Below, piece after piece: positions 13,520 through 22,318 of a DNA stretch of 64,000 nt. Positions within the stretch are counted from its first letter, which is position 1, and the number at the start of each line of letters is the position of its first letter. This DNA comes from CBDDBX01 sp965225955 (GTDB taxonomy: Bacteria > Acidobacteriota > Aminicenantia > UBA2199), in the NCBI GenBank assembly GCA_965225955.1, contig CBDDBX010000032.1:1-64000 (forward strand), given 5' to 3'. Both the position numbers and the translations under genes were made by a program. The notes under the pieces are model-generated. The model searched no databases and was not told the origin of the DNA. It was given only the letters and a program-made list of their open reading frames with translations.

Positions 13520-16066
13520 CTATTTTGACTTTTCTACTTTTCCAAGATGTCTGTTAAAGAAAGCTTCGTACTTATTAAAGACACCTTTACTCTTAACAGC
13601 TCCGTTGAGGCCATGTTTACCTTCCGGATCAAGGAACAGGTCAACAAGAGTCTCTTTACCTGACAGGAGCAGAGCTCTGTAAATATTTACTGTATCCTGA
13701 TACAGAACATTGGGGTCCATCATACCGTGAACCAGAAGAAGAGGCTTCTTCAGATGTTTTGCAAGAGGGATCAGGGAGTGTCTTCTGAGAGTAGGTTTCT
13801 TACGTACTGACTTATCGATTGTAGCCCCTGAGTACCATGAGTTATAGTTTTCCCATTCAGTAGGACCTGCTGTTGCAATACCGCAGGCAAATGTATCCGG
13901 GGAGGTAAAGAGGGTCATCATTGTCTGGAAACCACCAAAACTCCAGCCGTGGATACCAATGCGGTTCTTATCTACTCCCATAGCTGTGTCTATATGTTTA
14001 GCCAGATCTTCCAGGTCTTCAGTCTGTGGTTTACCGGGGTTTTTGAAGTTTGCTTCATTAAAGTCCCTGCCGTAACCGGACTGGCCTCTGGGGTCGATAC
14101 ATATTGTTACATAACCGTGTCTTACCGCCATAGCCATCTGGAACATATAGGCAAGTCTGTGGAAGCTTCCGGTCTGTACAGTGTGGCGTCTGCCGAGAGG
14201 ACCGCCGTAGAAATATACAATTGAAGGTCTGTTATCATTACTGCTCCAGCCTTCTGGTTTGAAAACCATACCTTTTATTGTATGACCATGACGGTTCTTA
14301 TATGAGAATAGTTCCGGCTGAATTCTGTTAAGGTTTTTAAACTCATCTCTGTTATGGCTGTCAGTAAGAGCTTTTTTCTCTCCACTTGATGTGTTGATCA
14401 GATAGAGTTCAGAAGGGTTATTCCAGTTACCATAAGAACTGGCGATCCATTTGGTGTTGTGAGAAACTGTACCATTACTGTGAGTTCCACTCTTTTTACC
14501 TTTCAGAACCATCTCTCCGGTCTGGATATCTATGCGATAGATGCTTCTCATTGCTGTATCCTGTTTGTCAGACAGAGCGTACATATATTTACTGTCTTTA
14601 CTGAATCCAAGAACAGGGAAAGTTTCAAATCTGCCTTTAACAAGCTCTTTTCTGATACCTGTCTGAAGATCAAATCTGAAAGGCTGACGGAAACCGTCTT
14701 TGTTATTCAGAATAGCTATGAGATATTTTCCATCAGGAGTGAAGCGGATATTGTTGTAGTATGTTGATTTGTAACCTACAGTCTCTTTCATTCTGAAGAG
14801 AATCTGCGGTTTTCTGCCTTTTTCAGTCAGACAGGTCCAGATCTTAAGGTCTCCCTTCTCCCTTTCCCATGTCATAAAGGCAAATGTATTACTCTGTTCG
14901 TTCCAGATTATTTTACTGAACTCATACCATACATCTCCACCGGGGATTTCAAAAATATGTTTCGGTGTATCACCATAATTGGTATTGGAGACCTTTTTCA
15001 GATACATTCTGTAGGTCGCTTCGTTTCTCTTATCATCGGTTACCTGTCTTTTTACTTTGATAGCTTTGGCAAAACGACGGTTATAGTCCATTATCTGAAC
15101 TTTACGATAAGCTGGTTTCCCTTCTTCTTTGGAGCCGGTAATAACCATCCATTTCCCATCAGGAGATACAACTGTATCATCAATTTCAAACTCCTCTTTT
15201 TCCGGGAGTTCAGGATTAATCTGGAGGGTAAATGGTGAATTAAAACTCATTTTGAAGATCATACCATCTTTAGTAAAATAGAAACTGCTGTCATCTTTAC
15301 TGTATCTGAGTACTTTTTCAGTATCATCAGTCATAGTAAGACGTTCTGTTTTATCTTCCAGTGGGAAGTATCTGTAGAGATCGCCTCTGTAAGTAAAGAT
15401 AAGATCTGTTCCTTTTTCTGACCATACAAAGCGGGAGATACCAGGATAAAGATCCTTTCTTTTTATCTTATCCTTTTTCTTCTTTTTCTTTAACTTATCT
15501 CTGAGTTCCCACAGTTCAAGCTCTTTCTTTTTCTTCTTTTTTTTAGCCTTTTTTGAAGCTTTCTTTGAACTTTTTTTCAACTTCTTTTTACTGGCTTTCT
15601 GCTCTTTTTTCTTTTTCTTTTCAGCAAGCTCTTTTTTCAGTTTCTCTATTTCAGCTTTTTCAAAACCTGACAGATCAACATTTTTGCCTGCAAGATAGTC
15701 TCTTTGTGCAAAGAACTTATCCTGTTCCAGTTTAAGTTCGCTGTTTCTCTGAGCCTCTTTTTTCAGAAACTTTTTATAATCTGCCGGAGGATCATAGGTC
15801 TTCATTCTTTCAATAGATGTTACAGCAGTCAGTTTGCCTGTTTCTATGTTATAGATATGCAGGTCATATCCTGTTTTATTGTAAGGATTCCACATAAATG
15901 CGACAAACTTATCGTCAGCTGAAAATTTGATGCTTCTGGGGGCTTTGCCCTGAAAGGATTTTACTTTAAAAAAATCTTCCATTGTGACACTGGTATCTGC
16001 TGCAGTCAGAAAAAACGTTGCAGTCAGAATCAGAATCAACGCAGGAACTACTTTAGTCATTTTCAT
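13520..16066 (-). CDS. Secreted S9-family prolyl oligopeptidase with lysine-rich insert
   Basis: An 848-residue exported serine peptidase. The signal peptide MTKVVPALILILTATFFLTAAD is followed by a beta-propeller (repeated blades such as ISRFVWSEKGTDLIFTYRG and VVSPDGKWMVITG) and a C-terminal alpha/beta-hydrolase domain. The catalytic triad is visible: Ser in GIHGWSFGGFQ (about residue 707), Asp in HGMMDPNV (about 784) and His in EGKHGLNG (about 818). Between the first blades, roughly residues 142-205, is a very lysine-rich insert with several runs of five or more Lys, absent from typical S9 enzymes. AGGAG precedes ATG 16066. Probable role: degradation of periplasmic or external peptides. Confidence 0.9.
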   Translation of the reverse strand: MKMTKVVPALILILTATFFLTAADTSVTMEDFFKVKSFQGKAPRSIKFSADDKFVAFMWNPYNKTGYDLHIYNIETGKLTAVTSIERMKTYDPPADYKKFLKKEAQRNSELKLEQDKFFAQRDYLAGKNVDLSGFEKAEIEKLKKELAEKKKKKEQKASKKKLKKSSKKASKKAKKKKKKKELELWELRDKLKKKKKKDKIKRKDLYPGISRFVWSEKGTDLIFTYRGDLYRYFPLEDKTERLTMTDDTEKVLRYSKDDSSFYFTKDGMIFKMSFNSPFTLQINPELPEKEEFEIDDTVVSPDGKWMVITGSKEEGKPAYRKVQIMDYNRRFAKAIKVKRQVTDDKRNEATYRMYLKKVSNTNYGDTPKHIFEIPGGDVWYEFSKIIWNEQSNTFAFMTWEREKGDLKIWTCLTEKGRKPQILFRMKETVGYKSTYYNNIRFTPDGKYLIAILNNKDGFRQPFRFDLQTGIRKELVKGRFETFPVLGFSKDSKYMYALSDKQDTAMRSIYRIDIQTGEMVLKGKKSGTHSNGTVSHNTKWIASSYGNWNNPSELYLINTSSGEKKALTDSHNRDEFKNLNRIQPELFSYKNRHGHTIKGMVFKPEGWSSNDNRPSIVYFYGGPLGRRHTVQTGSFHRLAYMFQMAMAVRHGYVTICIDPRGQSGYGRDFNEANFKNPGKPQTEDLEDLAKHIDTAMGVDKNRIGIHGWSFGGFQTMMTLFTSPDTFACGIATAGPTEWENYNSWYSGATIDKSVRKKPTLRRHSLIPLAKHLKKPLLLVHGMMDPNVLYQDTVNIYRALLLSGKETLVDLFLDPEGKHGLNGAVKSKGVFNKYEAFFNRHLGKVEKSK

Positions 16067-16114
16067 AATATCTCCTGGTATTTTCAAAAACTTATTACGA
16101 ATAATCGAAGGAAT

Positions 16115-16123
16115 TGTTATAAT
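16115..16123 (+). promoter_or_regulatory. Extended -10 promoter of cbiMQO (leaderless)
   Basis: TGT-TATAAT (16115-16123) ends five bases before ATG 16129, and there is no Shine-Dalgarno sequence. TTACGA at 16095-16100 is a poor -35 at 17-base spacing. Confidence 0.6.
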
Positions 16124-16128
16124 AACAT

Positions 16129-16701
16129 ATGCACATTTCAGATGGGATTCTCTCTTTCGAACTATCTATGGTACTTAACTGTGGTGCTGCTGCAGGAGTC
16201 CTCTGGTCCGGCAGAAGAATCAGAGTTGAACAGATACCTGCTGCAGGTATTATGACTGCAATGATCTTTGTTATGTCTTCGATACATATTCCCTTGGGAA
16301 TCTTCTCATTTCATCTTACCTTTGCTGGTCTTGCAGGATTACTGCTGGGAAGTGGCAGTATAACTGTTATGTTTATCTCCCTTCTTTTTCAGGCTCTTTT
16401 TTTACAGCATGGGGGAGTTGTATCCATTGGTGCCAACCTCTTCATAATGGGATCAGGTTGTTTTGTGGGAATGCTGTGCAGAAAGTGGGTGTCAGGTATA
16501 AAACTCAAAGGTCTTGTAAGTGGTTCAGGCGGAGTGGTTGTTCCGGTTTGTGTACTGGGGGTACTTTTTGAGTTAAGCGGATATGGTAAAGGCTTTCTTT
16601 ATATGCTGGGTATTTACATAATTCCTGCTATTACAGAGGGAATGCTGGTGTCAATGATAATGGTTTTTCTTAAAAAGAGTGCACCGGAACTTGTAAGATA
16701 G
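16129..16701 (+). CDS. cbiM: ECF transporter metal-binding S component (CbiM/NikM family)
   Basis: A 190-residue multi-spanning membrane protein that captures Co2+ or Ni2+. The N-terminus MHISDGILS is the family signature: in CbiM/NikM the amino group and His2 coordinate the metal, so the start must be exactly this ATG. GIFSFHLTFAGLAGLLLG and QALFLQHGGVVSIGANLFIMG are conserved helices with further metal-ligand His residues. It is followed directly by cbiQ and cbiO. No cbiN or nikN gene for the small accessory subunit is present, and no cobalamin riboswitch precedes the operon. Cobalt and nickel cannot be separated from sequence alone. Confidence 0.92.
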   Translation: MHISDGILSFELSMVLNCGAAAGVLWSGRRIRVEQIPAAGIMTAMIFVMSSIHIPLGIFSFHLTFAGLAGLLLGSGSITVMFISLLFQALFLQHGGVVSIGANLFIMGSGCFVGMLCRKWVSGIKLKGLVSGSGGVVVPVCVLGVLFELSGYGKGFLYMLGIYIIPAITEGMLVSMIMVFLKKSAPELVR

Positions 16702-17346
16702 ATGAGTATTGAACCGTCAGTTAAAATAATCTGTACTTTAGCAGGAGTTGTACATATAGTTTCATCACCTGCTGATCCGTACTCTACTGTTATAGTTTTA
16801 CTGCTTATTCTGATCTTCAAAGTATCTCCCCTTTATATTTTAAAAAGAGTTGCACTTCTTATACCTTTTCACATTGTATCTGCTACTCTCTATTACTTTG
16901 GAGTCAAAATGCCTGTGTCTCCTCTATTACTGGTGTTCCGAACGGTTCTGCCTGTAATACTTATCTCTCTCTTAATGGAGAAGATGAGTAGAGATGAGCT
17001 TATGGCAGGCCTCAGAAAAGCAGGGCTTCCTGCAAAAACTGTTGCTGTAATGTATGCAGCATATTCAGCTGTTGATCTGATTAGTGGTGAGTATGTGAGA
17101 GTTCGTAAAGCTTTTATGTTACGTAGTGGAAGAGATAAAATGACTCTTTATGGAGTAGGAACAATCTTTGGGAATCTTATTCTGAGGTGTTTTAAGAAAT
17201 CGGAGAGGGTTAATGCAGCAATGATCTGCAGAGGACTTGAAGTCAGGCAGTTCAGAGGAACTTTCCATAAATTCAGAAGCGCTGATATACTTCTGCTTCT
17301 GTTGGTTTTATCTGTTATACTGCTGATAAGAGTAGGACTTAAATGA
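16702..17346 (+). CDS. cbiQ: ECF transporter T component (CbiQ family)
   Basis: A 214-residue membrane coupling protein that links the S component to the ATPase. Helices occur at residues ~20-60 (YSTVIVLLLILIFKVSPLYI), ~70-95 and ~195-212. The cytosolic coupling region contains two Ala-Arg-Gly-like motifs: LRKAGLPAKTVAVMYAAYSA, and MICRGLEVRQFRGTF near the C-terminus. The ATG directly abuts the cbiM stop. At 214 residues it is a little shorter than many CbiQ proteins, which is usual for nickel/cobalt systems. It overlaps cbiO by four bases. Confidence 0.9.
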   Translation: MSIEPSVKIICTLAGVVHIVSSPADPYSTVIVLLLILIFKVSPLYILKRVALLIPFHIVSATLYYFGVKMPVSPLLLVFRTVLPVILISLLMEKMSRDELMAGLRKAGLPAKTVAVMYAAYSAVDLISGEYVRVRKAFMLRSGRDKMTLYGVGTIFGNLILRCFKKSERVNAAMICRGLEVRQFRGTFHKFRSADILLLLLVLSVILLIRVGLK

Positions 17347-18077
17347 AAAATCTGATAGAGGTGGAAGCCTGTAAATATAGTTACCCGGATGGTACAGTGG
17401 TGCTGAAGGGAGTTGATCTGAGAGTAAAAAACGGGGAAACTTTTGGCCTCGCAGGTCTGTCAGGTTCTGGGAAAACCACTTTAATGAAGAGTCTTTGCGG
17501 ACTTATAACCGTAGAGGGAATAATCAGAATCGGAGGAGATGAGGTTTGCAGGGAAAATCTGGAGAGAATAAGAAAAAGAGTTGGTATAGTATTTCAGAAT
17601 CCTGAAGATCAGCTGTTCTGCCCAACTGTTGAAGAGGATGTTGCTTTTGGACTTGAGAGTTATGGTATAGAAAAAGAGGTTGTAAGTGAAAGAGTACTGG
17701 AAGTTCTTAAAGATCTGGATATTGAGAAACTTGCCCTCAGATCTTCCTGGTCACTTTCAGCAGGTGAGAGAAAACTTGCAGCTATAGCTACTGTTCTTGT
17801 TATGAAACCTGAAGTTATCATATTTGATGAACCTTTTGCCAACCTGGATTACAGTAGCATACTGTCAATAGTTGAGATTATAGGAAAGCTTGATGCCACA
17901 ATAGTACTAATCTCCCAGGACATTCTGATTCTATCTGGTATTTGCGACAGAATCGGAGTTATGAGAGATGGAATAATGGAAAGAACAGTTAACAGAGAAG
18001 ATTTTAACAAGCATGTGGCACCGGTTAACTGGTTGAAAATAAGAGAGTATGCAGAGCTGTTTAAAAACTTTCTTTAA
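17343..18077 (+). CDS. cbiO: ECF transporter ATPase (CbiO family)
   Basis: 244 residues with a complete ABC ATPase: Walker A GLSGSGKTT, Q-loop VFQNPEDQLFCPTVEEDVAFG (the ECF-type extended Q-loop), signature LSAGERKLAAIA (LSAGE in place of LSGGQ), Walker B VIIFDEPFANLD. The switch His is replaced: LISQDILIL reads Gln where most family members have LxTHD, a deviation worth noting. It starts at ATG 17343, overlapping cbiQ (ATGA). Only one ATPase gene is present, so a homodimer is expected. It energises uptake through CbiMQ. Confidence 0.9.
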   Translation: MKNLIEVEACKYSYPDGTVVLKGVDLRVKNGETFGLAGLSGSGKTTLMKSLCGLITVEGIIRIGGDEVCRENLERIRKRVGIVFQNPEDQLFCPTVEEDVAFGLESYGIEKEVVSERVLEVLKDLDIEKLALRSSWSLSAGERKLAAIATVLVMKPEVIIFDEPFANLDYSSILSIVEIIGKLDATIVLISQDILILSGICDRIGVMRDGIMERTVNREDFNKHVAPVNWLKIREYAELFKNFL

Positions 18078-18168
18078 CAGTAATCAGAAAAGTCGGACAC
18101 TGACTGTCAAAACTGACAGAGACAGACTATGGTGAATCTGGTGGCTGGATTCTTTATGTCTCTTTATA

Positions 18169-18197
18169 TTGAAATGGTTGTGTCTTTACTATAAAAT
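18169..18197 (+). promoter_or_regulatory. Promoter of ilvE
   Basis: TTGAAA (18169-18174), 17 bases, TAAAAT (18192-18197). The ~100-base leader contains a 7-base stem (TTCTGCT / AGCAGAA near 18212-18241) but no T-box motif. Confidence 0.6.
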
Positions 18198-18305
18198 TAT
18201 CTTTAAAAACGATTCTGCTTCTGGTAAGTACAGAGTAGCAGAAATAAATAAGATTATTTAATCAGAAATATGGGTGTGGGCTATATTTCGAGGAGAGTTT
18301 AAAAT

Positions 18306-19328
18306 ATGGAAAAAGTAGATCTTAACTGGAGTGAACTCAGTTTCAGTTATATTAAAACAGACAAACGCTATGTATCTATCTGGAAAGATGGAAAGTGGGA
18401 TGAAGGAAAGCTTGTTGAAAGCAATGAAATCAGTATAAGTGAATCATCAACAGTATTCCATTATGGACAGAGCTGTTTTGAAGGCCTGAAGGCTTATAGT
18501 ACAGAATCAGGAGAAGCTCTGCTCTTCAGACCTGATGAAAATGCTAAAAGAATGAATAGTAGCTGCAGAAGAATCATGATGCCGGAAATTCCAGTAGAGA
18601 AGTTTGTTGAAGCATGCAAAGATGTTGTAAGAGCAAACATGCGCTGGCTTCCTCCATATGGTTCCGGTGCGTCTCTGTACCTCAGACCATTTCTTATGGG
18701 AATTGGTGATAACCTTGGAGTTAAACCTGCTCCTGAATATATGTTCTCTGTGTTTGCTGTACCGGTTGGTCCATATTTTAAAGGCGGTATGAAACCTGTA
18801 TTCTTCACAACTACTGATATGGACAGAGCTGCTCCTATGGGAACCGGTGCTGCTAAAGTAGGTGGTAACTACGCAGGTAGTCTTCTGCCTCATGAAGATG
18901 CTGTTAAAGCAGGGTTTGCGGATTGCATCTATCTTGATCCTGCAACACACTCAAAAATTGAAGAGGTTGGAGCTGCAAATTTCTTTGGAATTACTGAAGA
19001 TAACAAATTCATCACTCCAAAATCACCATCAATTCTGCCAAGTATTACAAAATATTCTCTTCTGCATATTGCTGATAAGTATCTCAACATGACTGTTGAA
19101 GAGAGAGATGTTCATATAGATAAGATTGAAGAATTCACAGAAGCCGGAGCCTGCGGTACAGCTGCTGTTATCTCACCAATTGGAGGCATTGAGCATAAAG
19201 GCGAAATGCATAAATTCTATGGTGAAGGTAAAGAAGTCGGTCCTGTAACACAAAAGCTTTATGATACATTAACTGGCATTCAGAAAGGAGATGTTGAAGC
19301 TCCTGAAGGCTGGATTTTTAAAGTATAA
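18306..19328 (+). CDS. ilvE: Branched-chain amino acid aminotransferase IlvE
   Basis: A 340-residue fold-type IV PLP enzyme that interconverts Leu, Ile and Val with their 2-oxoacids. Visible: VFHYGQSCFEGLKAY (substrate-side loop), the Schiff-base Lys in GTGAAKVGGNYAGS, EEVGAANFF and EAGACGTAAVISPIGGI, which binds the PLP phosphate. The length and motifs fit the long BCAT II class. GAGGAGAG precedes ATG 18306. It is monocistronic, with its own promoter and a clear terminator. The 2-oxoacid:ferredoxin oxidoreductase at 58.8-61.4 kb could oxidise the branched-chain oxoacids this enzyme makes. Confidence 0.95.
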   Translation: MEKVDLNWSELSFSYIKTDKRYVSIWKDGKWDEGKLVESNEISISESSTVFHYGQSCFEGLKAYSTESGEALLFRPDENAKRMNSSCRRIMMPEIPVEKFVEACKDVVRANMRWLPPYGSGASLYLRPFLMGIGDNLGVKPAPEYMFSVFAVPVGPYFKGGMKPVFFTTTDMDRAAPMGTGAAKVGGNYAGSLLPHEDAVKAGFADCIYLDPATHSKIEEVGAANFFGITEDNKFITPKSPSILPSITKYSLLHIADKYLNMTVEERDVHIDKIEEFTEAGACGTAAVISPIGGIEHKGEMHKFYGEGKEVGPVTQKLYDTLTGIQKGDVEAPEGWIFKV

Positions 19329-19337
19329 AAAGATATA

Positions 19338-19367
19338 AAAGGGTGCTCTTATATGCACCCTTTTTTT
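19338..19367 (+). terminator. Rho-independent terminator of ilvE
   Basis: GGGTGC / GCACCC stem extended by A-T pairs, 8-base loop, followed by TTTTTTT. It lies 10 bases past the ilvE stop. Confidence 0.9.
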
Positions 19368-19454
19368 ATACAATTCGGGTTGACAGTGGGAAACGGAGTG
19401 TGTTAGTTTTTAAGTGCGGGTGGTCTTGAATAGTTATAAATATCCGGAGGCACT

Positions 19455-20147
19455 ATGAGAAAAATTCTTGTTACTTTTATCGCTATCTGTTTTTCAGGGC
19501 TGTGGGGGCTGGTTACAGCTCAGGACAATATGAACATGAAAATGACTCAGGGGAAGTTTAACAGCTTCAGAAGAGCTAAAAGAATCTATTATAAAGGTCA
19601 TGTGGATTTTACAAAGAAGAAGTTCAGCAGGTCTTTTAAATCTTTCAGAAAATGTGTCGAGGTGTTTCCTGAATTTTCTGAAGCATGGTTCTACATGTCC
19701 AAAATTGACTATATGGAAAAGAGGTTTGATTCAGCTCTTGCAAATATTGAACTTGCCAAGAAGAATCACAATTTCATGTTCCAGTTACAGATGAGTGGTA
19801 AAACTGAGTACCTCAGAAATATTGATGGTGTAAAACAAGCTGAAGCCGGGAATAGTATCAAATCTGATAAGAAGGATCTTCGGGATGGTAATGCTATTCC
19901 TACAGACTACTTCTTCCACGAAGGCAATATTTTTATGAAACTGGGGAAACCCGGAAAAGCTTATGAGGCTTATGTAAATGCTATTGAGTCAAATCCTGAA
20001 AATAAGTATGCATATACCAACCTGCTGGCTCTGCTTCTCAGAAGTAATAATGGAGATAAGGCTTTAGAGTACCTTAAGAAGGCTGAACTTAATAATGTAA
20101 TTTTAAATCCTTCACTGAAGGCAGCTGTTTTAAAAATGAAGAAGTAG
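19455..20147 (+). CDS. Exported TPR-repeat protein
   Basis: 230 residues with a Sec signal peptide (MRKILVTFIAICFSGLWGLVTA). The rest is tetratricopeptide-like: YYKGHVDFTKKKFSRSFKSFRKC and AWFYMSKIDYMEKRFDSALANIELAKK form one pair, and FHEGNIFMKLGKPGKAYEAYVNAIESNPENKYAYTNL with NNGDKALEYLKKAEL form another. TPR domains bind partner proteins; this one would act in the periplasm. GGAGG lies just before ATG 19455. It is convergent with the ABC-F gene, only three bases apart. The partner is unknown. Confidence 0.85.
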   Translation: MRKILVTFIAICFSGLWGLVTAQDNMNMKMTQGKFNSFRRAKRIYYKGHVDFTKKKFSRSFKSFRKCVEVFPEFSEAWFYMSKIDYMEKRFDSALANIELAKKNHNFMFQLQMSGKTEYLRNIDGVKQAEAGNSIKSDKKDLRDGNAIPTDYFFHEGNIFMKLGKPGKAYEAYVNAIESNPENKYAYTNLLALLLRSNNGDKALEYLKKAELNNVILNPSLKAAVLKMKK

Positions 20148-20150
20148 AAG

Positions 20151-22028
20151 TTACTGATCTTTGGAAGCGAGATATTCCCATCTGTTGTTTCTGGAATCAA
20201 GAAGGGCGCATATCTCATTGTATCTGATTCCAAGTTCTGCAATTTCGTTGTGATTCAGATTACTTCTGTTCATCTCGCTTTCAAGTCGCTCTTTCTCCTC
20301 TTCCAGTTCAATTATTTCAGGTTCAATTGCTTCAAGCTCCAGTTTTTCTTTATATGAGAGGCGATTTGATCTGTCTGCTTTAGGTTTTTTTACCGGAGTT
20401 GCAGCTCTCTTGTTTTCCCTCTCTTTTTTAGTTTTCTCCTCTTCTATAATAGCTTTATATTCGAGGTAATCTGAACAGTTGCCCGGAAAGTGGGATATAA
20501 CTCCTCCATCTTCAATAACAAAGAGTTTCTCTACAGTTCTGTCCATGAAGTACCTGTCGTGAGAAACCAGAAGAAGGCAACCTTTGAAATCATTTATAAA
20601 CTCTTCAAGTACAGCAAGGGTTTTTATATCAAAGTCATTTGTTGGTTCATCAAGAATCAGGAAATTGGGATTGCTCATTAGTATTTTCAGAAGATAGAGG
20701 CGCCTCTGTTCTCCACCAGAGAGACCTCCTACGGGAGTGTGATGTATTGTAGGGTGAAACAGGAAACGTTCCAGCATTCTCCCTGCAGAGAGGGTTGTTC
20801 CATCTTTAAGTACTATTACCTGAGCAGATTCTTTAATATAATCAATGATTCTGTCTTCTTCGGGTAGTTCTATATTTGTTTGTCTGAAGAAACCTATTTC
20901 AGTATTAATACCTCTGTCTATATCTCCCTGATCCGGTTGAATTACACCGGCAATCATATTGAGAAGAGTTGTTTTCCCGGAGCCATTGGGCCCCATCAGG
21001 CCTATACGATCTCCTCTTCTGAAAATGTAGCTGAAAGGAGATATAACCTGATTACCGTCATAAGATCTGGAAATTTCCTCCAGTTCAATTATTTTGCCTC
21101 CCAGTCGTTTATTGTTAATATCCAGAACCATCTCTTCTTTCTGTTCCGGTTTTTCACGATTTACCATATCCATAATCCGGTTAATCCGTTCTCTGGATTT
21201 ACTTCCTCTGGCTTTAGGCTGTCTTCGTAGCCACTCCAGCTCTTTACGGAGGATCGATTTTATTTTCACTTCATCCTTAAGAGCTTTCTCCTCTTCAGCA
21301 TGTCTGGCTTCAAGATATTTTGTAAAATTTCCGTTGTAAGCTGTGAGATTACCTTTATGAATCTCAACAATTGAATTACAGACTTTGTCAAGAAAATACC
21401 GGTCATGAGTAACCATAAGAAGGGTTCTTTCGCTCTTCTGAAGGTAGTTTTCAAGCCACACAATAGTTTGCAGATCAAGATGGTTGGTAGGCTCATCCAG
21501 AAGAAGTATTTCAGCGTCATCTACAAGTACTTTTGCCAATTCAACTTTTTTGATCATACCACCTGAAAGTGTTCCCATTTTCAGATCGTAATTCTCAAGT
21601 CCAAGGGCAGTCAGAATCTCACGAATCTCTTTCTCCAGGTTCCATCCATCCAGTCTCTCAATTTCATCCATTAAGGCCTGGAGTCTCTCCTGAGAATCTT
21701 CATCCATATTGCGGCATAACTGCTCATACTCTCTGATTGCCTGAACTCTGGGGCTGGCAGAACTGAATATATGATCAGATACAGACTGTTCTGCATCAAA
21801 AACGGAGTTTTGTGTCAGGAGACTTACAACTGTACCAGTTGTTTTTTTTACACTACCTGAATCCGGGGGCAGGTTTCCTGCAATAATTTGCAGAAGTGTA
21901 CTTTTGCCACATCCGTTTACCCCTATCAGAGCCAGTTTATCTCCTTTCTGTATAGTGAGATTTACTCTGTCCAGAAGATCTTTAGCTCCTCTGGTAACTG
22001 TAAGATCGCTTATATTTAATACTTCCAT
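20151..22028 (-). CDS. ABC-F family ATPase (Uup-like)
   Basis: A 625-residue soluble protein with two ABC ATPase domains and no membrane part. First domain: Walker A GVNGCGKST, signature LSGGMIKKVELA, Walker B ILLLDEPTNHLD. Second domain: GPNGSGKTT, LSGGEQRRLYLL, FLILDEPTNDFD. A charged linker of about 80 residues (KEEWLRRQPKARGSKSRERI-like, residues ~245-300) carries the SRERI motif of the Uup branch. A C-terminal coiled coil (residues ~540-625, RLSYKEKLELEAIEPEIIEL) matches the Uup DNA/ribosome-binding tail. Likely role: ribosome-associated translation or replication-linked ATPase. An autonomous promoter precedes it. Confidence 0.9.
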   Translation of the reverse strand: MEVLNISDLTVTRGAKDLLDRVNLTIQKGDKLALIGVNGCGKSTLLQIIAGNLPPDSGSVKKTTGTVVSLLTQNSVFDAEQSVSDHIFSSASPRVQAIREYEQLCRNMDEDSQERLQALMDEIERLDGWNLEKEIREILTALGLENYDLKMGTLSGGMIKKVELAKVLVDDAEILLLDEPTNHLDLQTIVWLENYLQKSERTLLMVTHDRYFLDKVCNSIVEIHKGNLTAYNGNFTKYLEARHAEEEKALKDEVKIKSILRKELEWLRRQPKARGSKSRERINRIMDMVNREKPEQKEEMVLDINNKRLGGKIIELEEISRSYDGNQVISPFSYIFRRGDRIGLMGPNGSGKTTLLNMIAGVIQPDQGDIDRGINTEIGFFRQTNIELPEEDRIIDYIKESAQVIVLKDGTTLSAGRMLERFLFHPTIHHTPVGGLSGGEQRRLYLLKILMSNPNFLILDEPTNDFDIKTLAVLEEFINDFKGCLLLVSHDRYFMDRTVEKLFVIEDGGVISHFPGNCSDYLEYKAIIEEEKTKKERENKRAATPVKKPKADRSNRLSYKEKLELEAIEPEIIELEEEKERLESEMNRSNLNHNEIAELGIRYNEICALLDSRNNRWEYLASKDQ

Positions 22029-22060
22029 GATTGTTTACCTTGATTTAGTGAATAAAGGTG

Positions 22061-22089
22061 AGAATACTACCACAACTCCAATATGTCAA
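22061..22089 (-). promoter_or_regulatory. Promoter of the ABC-F gene
   Basis: On the minus strand: consensus TTGACA (22089-22084), 17 bases, TATTCT (22066-22061). A leader of about 26 bases precedes ATG 22028. Confidence 0.6.
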
Positions 22090-22141
22090 TTGTCACTATC
22101 TGTGGACAGTTTTATTATGAATCAGTTGTGGTGTTTGACAC

Positions 22142-22196
22142 GGACATGTACTGACTGGCACAGACATAACCTGTGCGTGTCTCTGTTTGTCCGTAC
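22142..22196. repeat. Nested inverted repeats in intergenic DNA
   Basis: CGGACA and TGTCCG close an outer stem, and GCACAG / CTGTGC form an inner hairpin with a 7-base loop. The rest of 22029-22318 shows no gene. The motif CGGACA followed by CTGACTG also occurs near 18095-18110, beside another small hairpin (CTGTC/GACAG). Confidence 0.4.
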
Positions 22197-22318
22197 CTGT
22201 TTTGGGTCCGCCCAGGCGTAGTTCAATGAAGCATTAATAAATTGAAGAAGATGTTAGATGAGCGAAGACGGGTTCTTTGTGTGGCTTAATGACTCCGGGT
22301 AAAACGAAATATCCCGTT

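Noticed and set aside
16067..16128. Cobalamin or nickel riboswitch upstream of cbiM
   Set aside because: The -10 box ends five bases before the ATG, leaving no room for a leader RNA.
18198..18305. T-box or attenuator before ilvE
   Set aside because: A single 7-base stem exists, but no T-box sequence, no leader peptide rich in branched-chain codons and no terminator.
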